A DNA stretch of 49,329 bases, from positions 1 to 49,329 of the forward strand of contig CAZMZM010000013.1 in NCBI GenBank assembly GCA_964570865.1, in the 5' to 3' direction. The position numbers and the translations under genes are program-made. Source of the DNA: WGAL01 sp964570865 (GTDB taxonomy: Bacteria > Bacteroidota > Ignavibacteria > Ignavibacteriales > Melioribacteraceae). This document shows, piece by piece, positions 8,688 to 16,910 of this stretch. The notes below the pieces were generated by a model. It searched no databases. It had not been told where the DNA came from and worked only from the letters and a program-made list of their open reading frames with translations. Each line of letters starts with the position of its first letter. Position 1 is the stretch's first letter.

Positions 8688-10156
8688 TGGAGAATATTCT
8701 TTCTAATTTTTGGAACATGTTGAAATACAATCCGGTTGAACCTTTACTTTTCAACAGTGGATTTTTTCTCTTTTTCTTTTTATTTGTTATTGTTTTTGCA
8801 TACTTTTTTGTGAATCATAAAAGGGCAAAATTAATTTTCCTAACATTTGCTTCACTTTATTTTTATTACAAATCCAGCGGTATCTATTTTTTACTGATAA
8901 TTTTAAGTTCGTTAATCGATTATGTTGCAGGAATGCAAATTCATTCTACTGACAACAAACTTAAAAGAAGAATCTTTCTGATTATCAGTATTGCAATGAA
9001 TTTGGGTATCCTCGGTTATTTTAAATATACTAATTTCTTCCTCGATACAATAAACAGCCTCCATTTGGGGCATTTTGATTTACTCGATATCTTCCTCCCC
9101 GTAGGTGTTTCATTTTTCACATTTCAGTCAATGAGCTACACGATTGATATCTATCGCAGACAATTAGAGCCTGAACAAAACTTTTTGGATTTTCTGTTTT
9201 TTGTCTCATTTTTCCCGCAGTTAGTTGCAGGTCCTATTGTTCGTGCATCACATTTTCTGAAACAAATACATGAATATCCTGTGATTAATAAAAAAGAGAT
9301 CGGCTACGCTCTATTTTTGATTATGGCCGGCTTGCTTAAGAAAACCGTTATTGCCGATTTTTTGAGTATTAATTTTGTGGATAGAGTTTTTGAATGGCCT
9401 ACAAGATTTACCGGTGTTGAAAATTTAATGGCTATTTACAGCTATGTATTGCAAATATATTGCGACTTTTCAGGCTATTCCGATATGGCAATCGGATTAG
9501 CATTGTTAATGGGATTTAGACTTCCGGTTAACTTCAATGCACCATATCGTTCTGTAACAATTACCGAGTTTTGGAGGCGTTGGCATATTTCATTATCAAG
9601 CTGGCTGCGTGATTATCTTTATATACCGCTTGGTGGAAATCGTAAAGGGAATAAGCGAACTTACTTTAATTTGATGGCTACGATGGTGCTTGGCGGGTTG
9701 TGGCATGGCGCTTCTTGGCGATTTGTTTTTTGGGGTACAATTCACGGAGTTTCTTTAGCAATTGAAAAACTATTAGGTTATCCGAAATGGATTAATAATA
9801 AAGGTTGGGGAGTGAAAATTTTCGGAGTAATTCTTACTTTTCATATCTGGGCTTTTTCAATGATATTTTTCCGCGCTCAATCATATCAAACGGCTTTTGA
9901 TATGATTCACCAAATTACTCACTATTTCCATGCTGAAGTATTTCCTCAATTTATTACCGCATACCCAATGGTTGTCGGCATTTTCCTAATTGGAATGGTT
10001 ACACATTTTACTCCTCCCAGAATTGAGGAGAAAATCAAAGCATTCTTGGCTAATTCTCCGGTTTTGGTTCAATCATTAATTTTAGCTATCATTATTTTAA
10101 TTGTAGTTCAGTTTAAGACTTCAGATATTCAGCCCTTTATTTACTTCCAATTTTAG
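8687..10156 (+). CDS. MBOAT-family membrane O-acyltransferase (AlgI-like)
   Basis: A 489-residue polytopic inner-membrane protein of the AlgI/DltB type, which passes acyl (usually acetyl) groups from cytoplasmic acyl-CoA to a periplasmic acceptor enzyme. Hallmarks seen are FFPQLVAGPIVR, DFSGYSDMAIG, the EFWRRWHISLSSWLRDYLYIPLGG block, and GGLWHGASW with the catalytic His. It overlaps the upstream SGNH gene by one base. With the two SGNH proteins it makes a complete MBOAT-SGNH O-acylation module. An AlgI role in alginate itself is unlikely, because no alginate genes are present. Confidence 0.93.
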   Translation: MENILSNFWNMLKYNPVEPLLFNSGFFLFFFLFVIVFAYFFVNHKRAKLIFLTFASLYFYYKSSGIYFLLIILSSLIDYVAGMQIHSTDNKLKRRIFLIISIAMNLGILGYFKYTNFFLDTINSLHLGHFDLLDIFLPVGVSFFTFQSMSYTIDIYRRQLEPEQNFLDFLFFVSFFPQLVAGPIVRASHFLKQIHEYPVINKKEIGYALFLIMAGLLKKTVIADFLSINFVDRVFEWPTRFTGVENLMAIYSYVLQIYCDFSGYSDMAIGLALLMGFRLPVNFNAPYRSVTITEFWRRWHISLSSWLRDYLYIPLGGNRKGNKRTYFNLMATMVLGGLWHGASWRFVFWGTIHGVSLAIEKLLGYPKWINNKGWGVKIFGVILTFHIWAFSMIFFRAQSYQTAFDMIHQITHYFHAEVFPQFITAYPMVVGIFLIGMVTHFTPPRIEEKIKAFLANSPVLVQSLILAIIILIVVQFKTSDIQPFIYFQF

Positions 10157-10165
10157 AGGTTGAAA

Positions 10166-10930
10166 ATGCTGAGTAAAAATCGGCTAAAGTATCTAAACTC
10201 TCTCGAGAAAAAAAAATATAGAAAACTGGAATCAAAGTTTATTGTCGAAGGTGTTCGTGCAGTTGAAGATGGACTTAACAGCGATTACCTCTGTGAGGAA
10301 GTTTTTGTGCTTGATTCGAAAATCGATTCGCTGAAACCACTCCTTAATGTTGCAGAAGAAATGAGTTTGAAAATTACCGAAGTTTCTGAAAGCGAATTAA
10401 TCCGTTTTACTTCCACTCAACATCCTCAGAGCATAGCGGCAATTTTTAGATTCAAGGAGAACACTGATAATATCGGAGAAAGAATTGTTGCTCTCGATAA
10501 CATTTCAGATCCCGGTAATTTGGGAACATTAATCAGAACATGCGATTGGTTTGGCGTAGATACAATTCTACTCGGCGAAAATTGCGTAGATATTTTTAAT
10601 CCTAAAGTTGTTCGTTCTACAATGGGTTCAATTTTTCACGTTAATTTTATCCAAACTCAAAATCTTTATTCGGAGCTTCATAAATTACAAAAAAGGGGAT
10701 ATTTACTGGCAGTTGCGCATCTTGACGGAAAATCACCCGAAAATTTACATAAAGATATTAGCCGTAAAATCTTAATCCTCGGAAGCGAAGCGTTCGGTCC
10801 TTCCGAAAGTGTACTAAAACTGTCTGATATAAAGATTCGAATAGCCGGAAAAGGGAAAGCCGAATCCCTTAACGTTTCGGTAGCAGGGGGAATATTAATT
10901 TATGAGATGTTCGGAAGAGGAAACTCCTGA
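10166..10930 (+). CDS. TrmH/SpoU-family RNA 2'-O-ribose methyltransferase
   Basis: SAM-dependent methyltransferase of the SPOUT superfamily, acting on rRNA or tRNA ribose. A 254-residue protein with an N-terminal substrate-binding L30e-like domain (about 1-95) and a C-terminal knot domain. Motif 1 is SDPGNLGTLIRT, motif 2 is ILGSEAFGPS, and motif 3 is AESLNVSVAGGILIYE. The frame opens at a TTG at 10160, but the ATG at 10166 has an AGAGGT site at 10155-10160 and is preferred. The exact target nucleotide cannot be told. It starts 9 nt after the MBOAT gene and ends 19 nt from the convergent flippase gene. Confidence 0.92.
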   Translation: MLSKNRLKYLNSLEKKKYRKLESKFIVEGVRAVEDGLNSDYLCEEVFVLDSKIDSLKPLLNVAEEMSLKITEVSESELIRFTSTQHPQSIAAIFRFKENTDNIGERIVALDNISDPGNLGTLIRTCDWFGVDTILLGENCVDIFNPKVVRSTMGSIFHVNFIQTQNLYSELHKLQKRGYLLAVAHLDGKSPENLHKDISRKILILGSEAFGPSESVLKLSDIKIRIAGKGKAESLNVSVAGGILIYEMFGRGNS

Positions 10931-10949
10931 TTCGGAGGTTGAAAGTAAA

Positions 10950-12422
10950 TTAGGTATTAGTCTGTTTCCTTAAGTTTAGTTTAGTTAAAATTAAATTTAT
11001 TTCCTCTTTTTCCAATACTTTACATGCCCAAAGTGAAATTACAAAAGATAAAACCAAGAGAGATTTTATCACGAAAAAGGAAAACAAGGAAAGATCAAAG
11101 GAATCGAAAATATAAAAAAGTAAAAAACAGCTGAAAGTAATTGAAATTAATTTCACTAATCTTTTGGTTTCGTAAGGAATGAAAAATTCCGATTGAGCCG
11201 GTTTGATTGTAATTATTAACATAATCAAAAAAGAAACAGCCATGGAAATTCCGGAACCCAGAAATCCGAATTTGGGTACCAATAAAATATTCATCAAAAT
11301 GTTAAAGATAGCCGTTCCCACAATTATGTAAGCATTGATTTTTGTCTTCTTTGAAAAATGAAAGGAGAGAGCAAAATTATATTGCATTCCTCTGAATACA
11401 AAAGCTATGGCAATTAAAGGAACTACTTTATAAGAAATTAAATAACTTTTACTTTGTGAAAGTAATAATAAAAGTTCCTTTGCATAGAACGAAATTAAAA
11501 TGGCGGAAACTAATAACGCAGCTGTATAGTAAGTCATTACACGGGCAAATAAAGTACCTGACTTTGGTTCTTCAAAATGTTTAAATGTAAATGGTAAATA
11601 TCCTAAAGAAAATGATTGTACCAAAAACATGTTTATTACCGCAGCAATTTTGTATCCTAATGAATATATCCCTACTTCGGAAGGACCGTAAAAATGTTGC
11701 AGTATAAATCTATCACTAAAAGTAAGTAAGATGCCTGAGAGTGCCGCAAAAACCAATGGTAATCCGTAAAGAAACATTTCTTTTAGAAAAGTAAGTCGTA
11801 ATCTCAAAAAGATATTTTTTAGTAAAAACGGGAAGGTTACTAATAAGATAAATAATTCCCCGATTGCTAAACTATCAACAACACCAATCACCCCGATTTG
11901 TGCGTATGCTACAAAATATATATTAAAAGATAGTATAATAATCAATTTTAAGATATTCGCACCGGCAAAAAATGCAGCTTTTTCTCTATGCCTAAGTAAG
12001 GTTAAAGGATGACGATTGATGATACTTAATGAAGCTGAAATAAATAGGATTTTTAGGTAAAAGGCATATTTGTCAGAACTAAAAATAAAATTAGATGTTT
12101 GCGAAGAAAAGAATAAACCAAAAGCCAAAACCGAAAAGGCGATAATAATTAGGGTGAAATAAACGGTAAAAATGATTGATTTCTCTTCTTTTTCTTCCCT
12201 TACTTCAGCAATCCAGCGTAGCATTGCTATCGGTAAATTGAATGTAAAAATTGCAATCAAAATTTGGCTGATTACTTCTAATAGAGCTAAAATTCCATAT
12301 TCTGCTGTTGTAAGATAGCCTGTGTAAAGCGGAAGCAAAACAAATCCCACAAGTTTTGTGGAGATATTACCCAAGCTGTAAATAGCCGTTTGAGAAAAAA
12401 TATTTTTTAATTGTTCTTTCAA
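10950..12422 (-). CDS. Wzx-like polysaccharide flippase
   Basis: A 490-residue polytopic membrane protein of the MOP superfamily (polysaccharide biosynthesis export type). About 12-14 hydrophobic helices are present, and the N-terminus SQTAIYSLGNISTKLVGFVL is characteristic of the family. It would move the lipid-linked glycan repeat unit across the inner membrane. The start is TTG at 12422, which overlaps the upstream glycosyltransferase stop as TTGA (4 nt) with GGAG four bases before it, a clear translational-coupling arrangement. It is the last gene of the nonulosonate operon. No Wzy polymerase is visible in the window. Confidence 0.9.
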   Translation of the reverse strand: MKEQLKNIFSQTAIYSLGNISTKLVGFVLLPLYTGYLTTAEYGILALLEVISQILIAIFTFNLPIAMLRWIAEVREEKEEKSIIFTVYFTLIIIAFSVLAFGLFFSSQTSNFIFSSDKYAFYLKILFISASLSIINRHPLTLLRHREKAAFFAGANILKLIIILSFNIYFVAYAQIGVIGVVDSLAIGELFILLVTFPFLLKNIFLRLRLTFLKEMFLYGLPLVFAALSGILLTFSDRFILQHFYGPSEVGIYSLGYKIAAVINMFLVQSFSLGYLPFTFKHFEEPKSGTLFARVMTYYTAALLVSAILISFYAKELLLLLSQSKSYLISYKVVPLIAIAFVFRGMQYNFALSFHFSKKTKINAYIIVGTAIFNILMNILLVPKFGFLGSGISMAVSFLIMLIITIKPAQSEFFIPYETKRLVKLISITFSCFLLFYIFDSFDLSLFSFFVIKSLLVLSFVISLWACKVLEKEEINLILTKLNLRKQTNT

Positions 12423-13858
12423 TTTTCTCCGGATAAAATTTTTATTAGTGCGGATTTAATATTGTTGGCGGCATCCGGTTTGTAAAATCTGCCACTATTA
12501 TTTTTCAGTTCCAGCCTGATTTTTTCACTGTTAGTATTTATTGATTTAAGAATCTCTAAATATTCTTCGGGAGTTTTAGCCAAAAAGATAGTTTTATTAT
12601 CTACAAATTTTGTTATTACCTGAGAAAAGCCATCTATAAAAATAAATATATTCGGCTTCTGCAGGTAATTAGCTTCCATAAATGATGTTGAATATGCTGT
12701 TGAATGTACATAACAGTCGGGGATAATTTCCAACGAATTTATTTGTGGATCGGCAACTAATTTAATGTTGGGATATTTTTTGAAATCAGAATAAAACGTA
12801 TCAACGTTATCTTCCAACGGATGTGTTTTATAAATAATTTTATATTCGGACGGGAGAATTTCAGCAAGATTTGAAACGAACTTAAATAATTTTTTACGAA
12901 TAGACCATTGAGACGTAATATAAATAATTTTTTGATTATCGTTAGCAACAAAAGATTGTGAACTTTTGTTTTTGAAGAAATTTTCAATCGCGTATGAACC
13001 GCAAGTAAATATTTGTTTCGGCTTAAACAGCGTGCTTTTTTCGGTGAGCAAATCGGTAAAATAATCACCGTATGTTAGGATGTAATCCGGGAAGAGGGCT
13101 CTATCGGTAACCTGTTTCCAAATATATCCGGGATGGTCTTCTCTAATAAATCCGTGTTGAAGTTCGACGGTGATTATCCCAAGATTTTTAGCGGCGTAAA
13201 TAAAAGCCATATTTGAATAATTATAAGCATTCAAAATGATTAGCAATTTAGGTTTGACCTTTTCCAACAGATTTAAATAATACTCGTAAAGCAGGAAAAA
13301 ACGTGATATTTTCAGATTAATAAAACTTAAAATATTTTTATCTGAATCCAAATAATCTATAATATCTTTTAGCACCGGAAAGGATTCATATGAAATCACT
13401 TTCCTTTTCAACTTTGCCTTAATGACGGCAATAATAAAATCAATATCAGGATAGATAAGATTAATATTTTCAGATACTTTCTCAAAATGGTTAACATCTG
13501 AAAGTGCCGGACGCTCAAAAGTGGCAATATTTTTCTCGGGAAAAAGGGAATAAAGGTAATCGGAATATAAAGATTCATATTTTTTAGTAACGGGATTTTC
13601 TTTTCTCGAATTAGCCGTATCTACAATTAGAAAATCAAGGTTGCCTAAAGGCTTGTTTCTTCGATTCCATTTAAGAGCATCAAAAAACTTAGAAATACCC
13701 GATGAAGATGAATTAATTCCTAAGGATGATTTGTTTTCCGAGATATCATAGACAAACAAATTTTGCTTAATTACGGGATAGAACCAAACACCGTCAAGTG
13801 TTAACGATGAAAGGTCAAATTTTGATTCGGCCTCCAGAAGTTTTTCAAACTTATTCAT
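12419..13858 (-). CDS. putative GT-B-type surface-glycan glycosyltransferase
   Basis: A 479-residue soluble protein that I cannot place confidently in a named family. The C-terminal half looks like a GT-B donor domain: VELQHGF at 232-238, KTHPLED at 344-350, and HSTAYSTSFMEA at 385-396. The same arrangement of an H-P motif and a Ser/Thr-rich motif before a Glu is found in capsule-type transferases such as polysialyltransferases and CDP-polyol phosphotransferases. Given the upstream synthase and CMP-sugar cytidylyltransferase genes, a transferase that uses a CMP-activated nonulosonate is the best guess. It overlaps the HAD gene by 8 nt and the flippase gene by 4 nt. Confidence 0.7.
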   Translation of the reverse strand: MNKFEKLLEAESKFDLSSLTLDGVWFYPVIKQNLFVYDISENKSSLGINSSSSGISKFFDALKWNRRNKPLGNLDFLIVDTANSRKENPVTKKYESLYSDYLYSLFPEKNIATFERPALSDVNHFEKVSENINLIYPDIDFIIAVIKAKLKRKVISYESFPVLKDIIDYLDSDKNILSFINLKISRFFLLYEYYLNLLEKVKPKLLIILNAYNYSNMAFIYAAKNLGIITVELQHGFIREDHPGYIWKQVTDRALFPDYILTYGDYFTDLLTEKSTLFKPKQIFTCGSYAIENFFKNKSSQSFVANDNQKIIYITSQWSIRKKLFKFVSNLAEILPSEYKIIYKTHPLEDNVDTFYSDFKKYPNIKLVADPQINSLEIIPDCYVHSTAYSTSFMEANYLQKPNIFIFIDGFSQVITKFVDNKTIFLAKTPEEYLEILKSINTNSEKIRLELKNNSGRFYKPDAANNIKSALIKILSGEN

Positions 13859-14519
13859 TTCGGGCTATACCAATTAGTTCGGAAAAATGGTCTATTTTAT
13901 ACGTGGCCGAAGTTGGCAGTCCGAGATAATTGTTGAATTCGACACTTCTAATACCCAGCGTTTCGGCTCCGTCAATTTCATCTTTATCGTGGCCGACAAA
14001 CAGAACCTTTTGGGATGATAATGAAAATTTATCCATGGCAAGTTCAAAAATCTTTGGATTGGGTTTGGTTAAATTGTAACTTTTCGATGAAAAAATTGTA
14101 TCAACTGCATTACTAATCTCAAACCTTTTAAGGATGTTATTCCTGATTTTTGCTTCCGATTGTTCATTGTCGGTTATTACAACATTGATTATTCCTAACA
14201 ACTTCAATTTTTCCAATGTGGTCTTAACTTCAGGGTATAAAATCCTGTTATCTTCAAATTGTTTCTTTACTTCAAAGGACTCTCTGTAAAAAGATTCTTT
14301 TTCATTAACTTTCAAAGAATCTAAAAAATCAAAATAAGCGGTTTTGTAATCTTTTATGCCTTCGTAAACAGGCAATAAAAAAGATTCGTAATAAAGATAA
14401 AAATCGGAAAAAGAACCGACAAAGTAGTTTAATGAAACAAGTTTTTTGAACATCCATTTTCTCCAAAAATGAGCTTCAAAGAAAATGTCTCCCATATCAA
14501 AGAAAATGGCACGAATCAT
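13851..14519 (-). CDS. HAD-superfamily phosphatase
   Basis: A 222-residue HAD hydrolase. Motif I is FFDMGDIFFE near the N-terminus: the nucleophile Asp is present and the +2 position is Gly, as in YihX-type members that read FDLGG. Motif II is VVITDNE, motif III includes KPNPKIFELA, and motif IV is FVGHDKDEIDGAE. An alpha-helical cap lies at about residues 15-95. Its gene starts within the synthase stop codon region (1-nt overlap), so it belongs to the nonulosonate operon. It may dephosphorylate a phosphorylated sugar intermediate; the substrate is not readable from sequence. Confidence 0.85.
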   Translation of the reverse strand: MIRAIFFDMGDIFFEAHFWRKWMFKKLVSLNYFVGSFSDFYLYYESFLLPVYEGIKDYKTAYFDFLDSLKVNEKESFYRESFEVKKQFEDNRILYPEVKTTLEKLKLLGIINVVITDNEQSEAKIRNNILKRFEISNAVDTIFSSKSYNLTKPNPKIFELAMDKFSLSSQKVLFVGHDKDEIDGAETLGIRSVEFNNYLGLPTSATYKIDHFSELIGIARNE

Positions 14520-15556
14520 TATTGAAACATCTCTATTGTAATTAGTGAAAACTCGTCTATTTCAACATTTGCTTTTTTACCGATTATGTTCTCCTTTGCT
14601 TCCCAAGCAAGTCCTCCGCCGGGTGATAACATTATCAAATCGTTTTCGGTAATTATTTCTCCTCTATGAATCTTTCTTTTTGTCGCCAAAGATCTTTCCA
14701 GTTTAATCCGAAATTTTTCCACTTCGGGATTAACTTCCTTTTTAAACTCTCCGAGAGCTGTTTCCATATTTCTAATATCTCTTACCATTCTCCACAAGCC
14801 GTCCGGTTCCAAAGCTCCTTTATGGTCGCTTCCTTTTAAGGAATGACTGAGAGTAATATGTTTTTCGATAAATTCAGCGCCTAAGGCAACTGCAACAGCA
14901 GGAGCAACGATACCGATTGAATGATCACTGTATCCAATTCTGTACGGATAACGTTCTTTTAAGTATTGAATGGAGCGCAAGTTCAAGTTTTGGTATTCCG
15001 CCGGATATTGAGACAAACAATGGAGGATTGTAATATTTTCATGATAAGCAGTAATTGTATTTACAGCTTTGTCAATTTCCGGAATTCCTCCCATTCCGGT
15101 TGATAGAATAACAGGCTTTCCGGTTTTAGCAATTTCGGAAAGAAGCGGAATATTAGTTAAATCGCGAGAAGCAACTTTAATAAATTTAACATCAACGGTT
15201 TCAAGCAATTTTAAAGTTTTGGGAGAAGTTAACGTTTCAATAAAATCCAAATCTTTTGTTTCGGCGTATTGGAAAAGTTCTGTATGTTGCTCATAACTTA
15301 ATTCCAATTTTGCTCGATGTTCTCCGTAAGTTCTTCCAAATGAATTGGGAGAATCATAAATTTTGTCGGAAGCTTCTTTTGTAAGTTCTTCGGATAGGTC
15401 TCTTTTAGTAAACTTGATAGCATCAACGCCTGCAAGTTGTTTATTATTAAACTTATCAAAAATGGGCATTGAAGCCATATCTATTAATTGTTTTGCAAGC
15501 TTCATCTCGCCATTATGGTTTTGTCCTGCTTCGGCAATTATATATACGTGTTTCAT
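14519..15556 (-). CDS. neuB: NeuB-family nonulosonate (sialic-acid-like) synthase
   Basis: Condenses phosphoenolpyruvate with a six-carbon amino sugar to make a nine-carbon nonulosonate. The 345-residue protein has the normal length and two-domain form. A TIM barrel holds IIAEAGQNHNG, KVASRDLTNIPLL, PVILSTGMGG, LHCLSQYP and IGYSDHSIGI. It is followed by a C-terminal SAF/antifreeze-like domain from about residue 280 (RSLATKRKIHRGEIITENDL). The HCLSQYP segment differs slightly from the HCTSxYP of most NeuB, PseI and LegI proteins. The sequence does not say whether the product is neuraminic, legionaminic or pseudaminic acid. The SpsF-like cytidylyltransferase gene lies 9 nt upstream. Confidence 0.88.
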   Translation of the reverse strand: MKHVYIIAEAGQNHNGEMKLAKQLIDMASMPIFDKFNNKQLAGVDAIKFTKRDLSEELTKEASDKIYDSPNSFGRTYGEHRAKLELSYEQHTELFQYAETKDLDFIETLTSPKTLKLLETVDVKFIKVASRDLTNIPLLSEIAKTGKPVILSTGMGGIPEIDKAVNTITAYHENITILHCLSQYPAEYQNLNLRSIQYLKERYPYRIGYSDHSIGIVAPAVAVALGAEFIEKHITLSHSLKGSDHKGALEPDGLWRMVRDIRNMETALGEFKKEVNPEVEKFRIKLERSLATKRKIHRGEIITENDLIMLSPGGGLAWEAKENIIGKKANVEIDEFSLITIEMFQ

Positions 15557-15565
15557 TCTGAACCT

Positions 15566-16324
15566 TTATTTTAAATTTTTATTGATGCTGGTTTTCATTT
15601 TTGTCAATAATTTATTATTGTTTTCCAAAACATTTAGTACATCTTTGTAAGAAAAATCAAGAGTATTTAGTTCCGAAAAAATTTGTTTAATTACAGCTAA
15701 GTCATCTTTAGTGTCAAAAGTAAGTCGAATATCATCTCTGTGGAGTAAATCGGGCATTTCCAAGTATTTTTTTGTAAAATAATTTGTTGAATGAAATATC
15801 GGAGTAACATGTTCTTGCTCAATTGGTGTACTTATTAAATTTTCTGCGGATAAAAACGACTCGGTTTTAATAAGCTCTGCGAAAAATCCGTAATGAGTTA
15901 AAATCGCCGGTGTTTTTTTGTAATCTTGGAAACTCACATAATCAAATTCGGATTCGGAATTAGCAGCTTCAATTATTTGGTCGATAAACCCCGGTTCAAG
16001 AAAAGGGTTATCGCTGCAAACTCTAAAAAAATATTTTGGTTTTTCGGATAATGATTTGAGATAATCTTCGAATCTTTTATAAACATTTTGTTCGTTACCT
16101 CTGAATATTTTAATATGTTGCTGTTCCAAATATTTAGCAAGAGAATCATCTAACGGGTTTGTAGTTGTCAGAACAACAAGGTCTTCTTTGTCAACATTAG
16201 TAGCCATTTGAAGTCTTTTGAGAACTATATCAATAAGTGTAAAATCATTAAAAATTTTTTCAAAAATTTTATTCGGAAATCTGCTTGATCCGGTTCGCGC
16301 TTGAATTAAAAAAAGTGGTTTCAT
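15566..16324 (-). CDS. SpsF-like sugar cytidylyltransferase
   Basis: A 252-residue nucleotidyltransferase of the SpsF/NeuA-like group (COG1861 type) that activates an acidic sugar with CTP. The N-terminal nucleotide-binding loop reads IQARTGSSRFPNKIF (residues 6-20). It is followed by LVVLTTTNPLDD and by FRVCSDNPFLEPGFID, which supplies the metal-binding acidic residues. The ATG overlaps the regulator's stop as ATGA (4 nt), so the two are coupled. Beside a NeuB-type synthase, the natural role is CMP activation of the nonulosonate. The fold alone would also allow other NDP-sugar products. Confidence 0.85.
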   Translation of the reverse strand: MKPLFLIQARTGSSRFPNKIFEKIFNDFTLIDIVLKRLQMATNVDKEDLVVLTTTNPLDDSLAKYLEQQHIKIFRGNEQNVYKRFEDYLKSLSEKPKYFFRVCSDNPFLEPGFIDQIIEAANSESEFDYVSFQDYKKTPAILTHYGFFAELIKTESFLSAENLISTPIEQEHVTPIFHSTNYFTKKYLEMPDLLHRDDIRLTFDTKDDLAVIKQIFSELNTLDFSYKDVLNVLENNNKLLTKMKTSINKNLK

Positions 16325-16860
16325 TCTTCTCCTTTCATTAAAACCAAATTCGGTTCGGATAAAAATTTAGATTTTAGGTTTTTAAATTCTGAATTATCAA
16401 GAATTATTATGGAAATTTTTCTCTCAATTAGTTTTTCTGTTTTTTCCCGTACTCGTTCTAATTCCGATTTGTTAATTTCGTCACCGACAACAACAAGTTC
16501 AATTAATCCCGTATCGTGCCCGACTGCGTAATCCCCGCGTATAAAGGCAATATTCACTTTCCCGAGTTTAGAAATAATATTTGATATAACCTCTTCAATA
16601 CCGGTAGATTTTAAAACAATTTTTCTTATTTCTTCGAACAGTGGATGAGTTTCGTTTGCTCGATAAAGCTTGTTTCGCCCTTTGGTTTCAGTATTAAGAA
16701 TGTTTGCTTCCACTAAGCGATTTAGTTCTACACGGATTCCGTTCGAGGATTCGCCAAACTCGTTTGAAAGTTGTCGCAAATAAGCTTGAGTTTTCGGATT
16801 AAGAAAAAACTTAAGCAACAACTTAATTCGTATTTCGGATGTAATTAGTGATTTTAACAT
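16321..16860 (-). CDS. winged-helix regulator with degenerate nucleotidyltransferase domain
   Basis: A 179-residue protein. Residues 1-75 form a winged helix-turn-helix: the helical stretch IRIKLLLKFFLNP leads into a recognition region QLSNEFGESSNGIRVELNRLVEAN, and the wing is RNKLYRANETHPLF. Residues 90-165 resemble the minimal nucleotidyltransferase (MNT) fold, but the catalytic DxD position reads L-I-E in HDTGLIELVVVGD, so it is probably inactive and used for sensing or dimerisation. Such regulators head surface-glycan loci in several Bacteroidota and delta-proteobacteria (general knowledge). It is the first gene of the nonulosonate operon. A perfect inverted repeat abuts its own start codon, consistent with autoregulation. 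Confidence 0.85.
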   Translation of the reverse strand: MLKSLITSEIRIKLLLKFFLNPKTQAYLRQLSNEFGESSNGIRVELNRLVEANILNTETKGRNKLYRANETHPLFEEIRKIVLKSTGIEEVISNIISKLGKVNIAFIRGDYAVGHDTGLIELVVVGDEINKSELERVREKTEKLIERKISIIILDNSEFKNLKSKFLSEPNLVLMKGEE

Positions 16861-16884
16861 TTTGAGTAATTATTTTACTCAAAA
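16860..16884. promoter_or_regulatory. candidate operator: perfect 10-bp inverted repeat, 5-nt spacer
   Basis: The half-sites TTTTGAGTAA (16860-16869) and TTACTCAAAA (16875-16884) are exact reverse complements separated by TTATT. The site touches the regulator's ATG (16858-16860) and overlaps the predicted -10 element (16882-16887). A dimeric winged-helix protein bound here would block initiation, which fits autorepression by the regulator encoded immediately downstream. Confidence 0.75.
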
Positions 16885-16910
16885 ATAGAAACTAAAAACA
16901 AATAAGTCAA
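16882..16910 (-). promoter_or_regulatory. sigma70-like promoter of the nonulosonate operon
   Basis: On the minus strand TTGACT (16905-16910) is followed after exactly 17 nt by TATTTT (16882-16887). These match 5/6 and 4/6 of the classical -35 and -10 consensus. The -35 box contains the stop codon of the upstream yfhO-like gene. Transcription would start about 15-20 nt before the regulator ATG, giving a very short leader without a good Shine-Dalgarno sequence. Confidence 0.55.

Noticed and set aside
10160..10165. TTG start for the TrmH-family gene
   Set aside because: It lies within the ribosome-binding region of the ATG at 10166.
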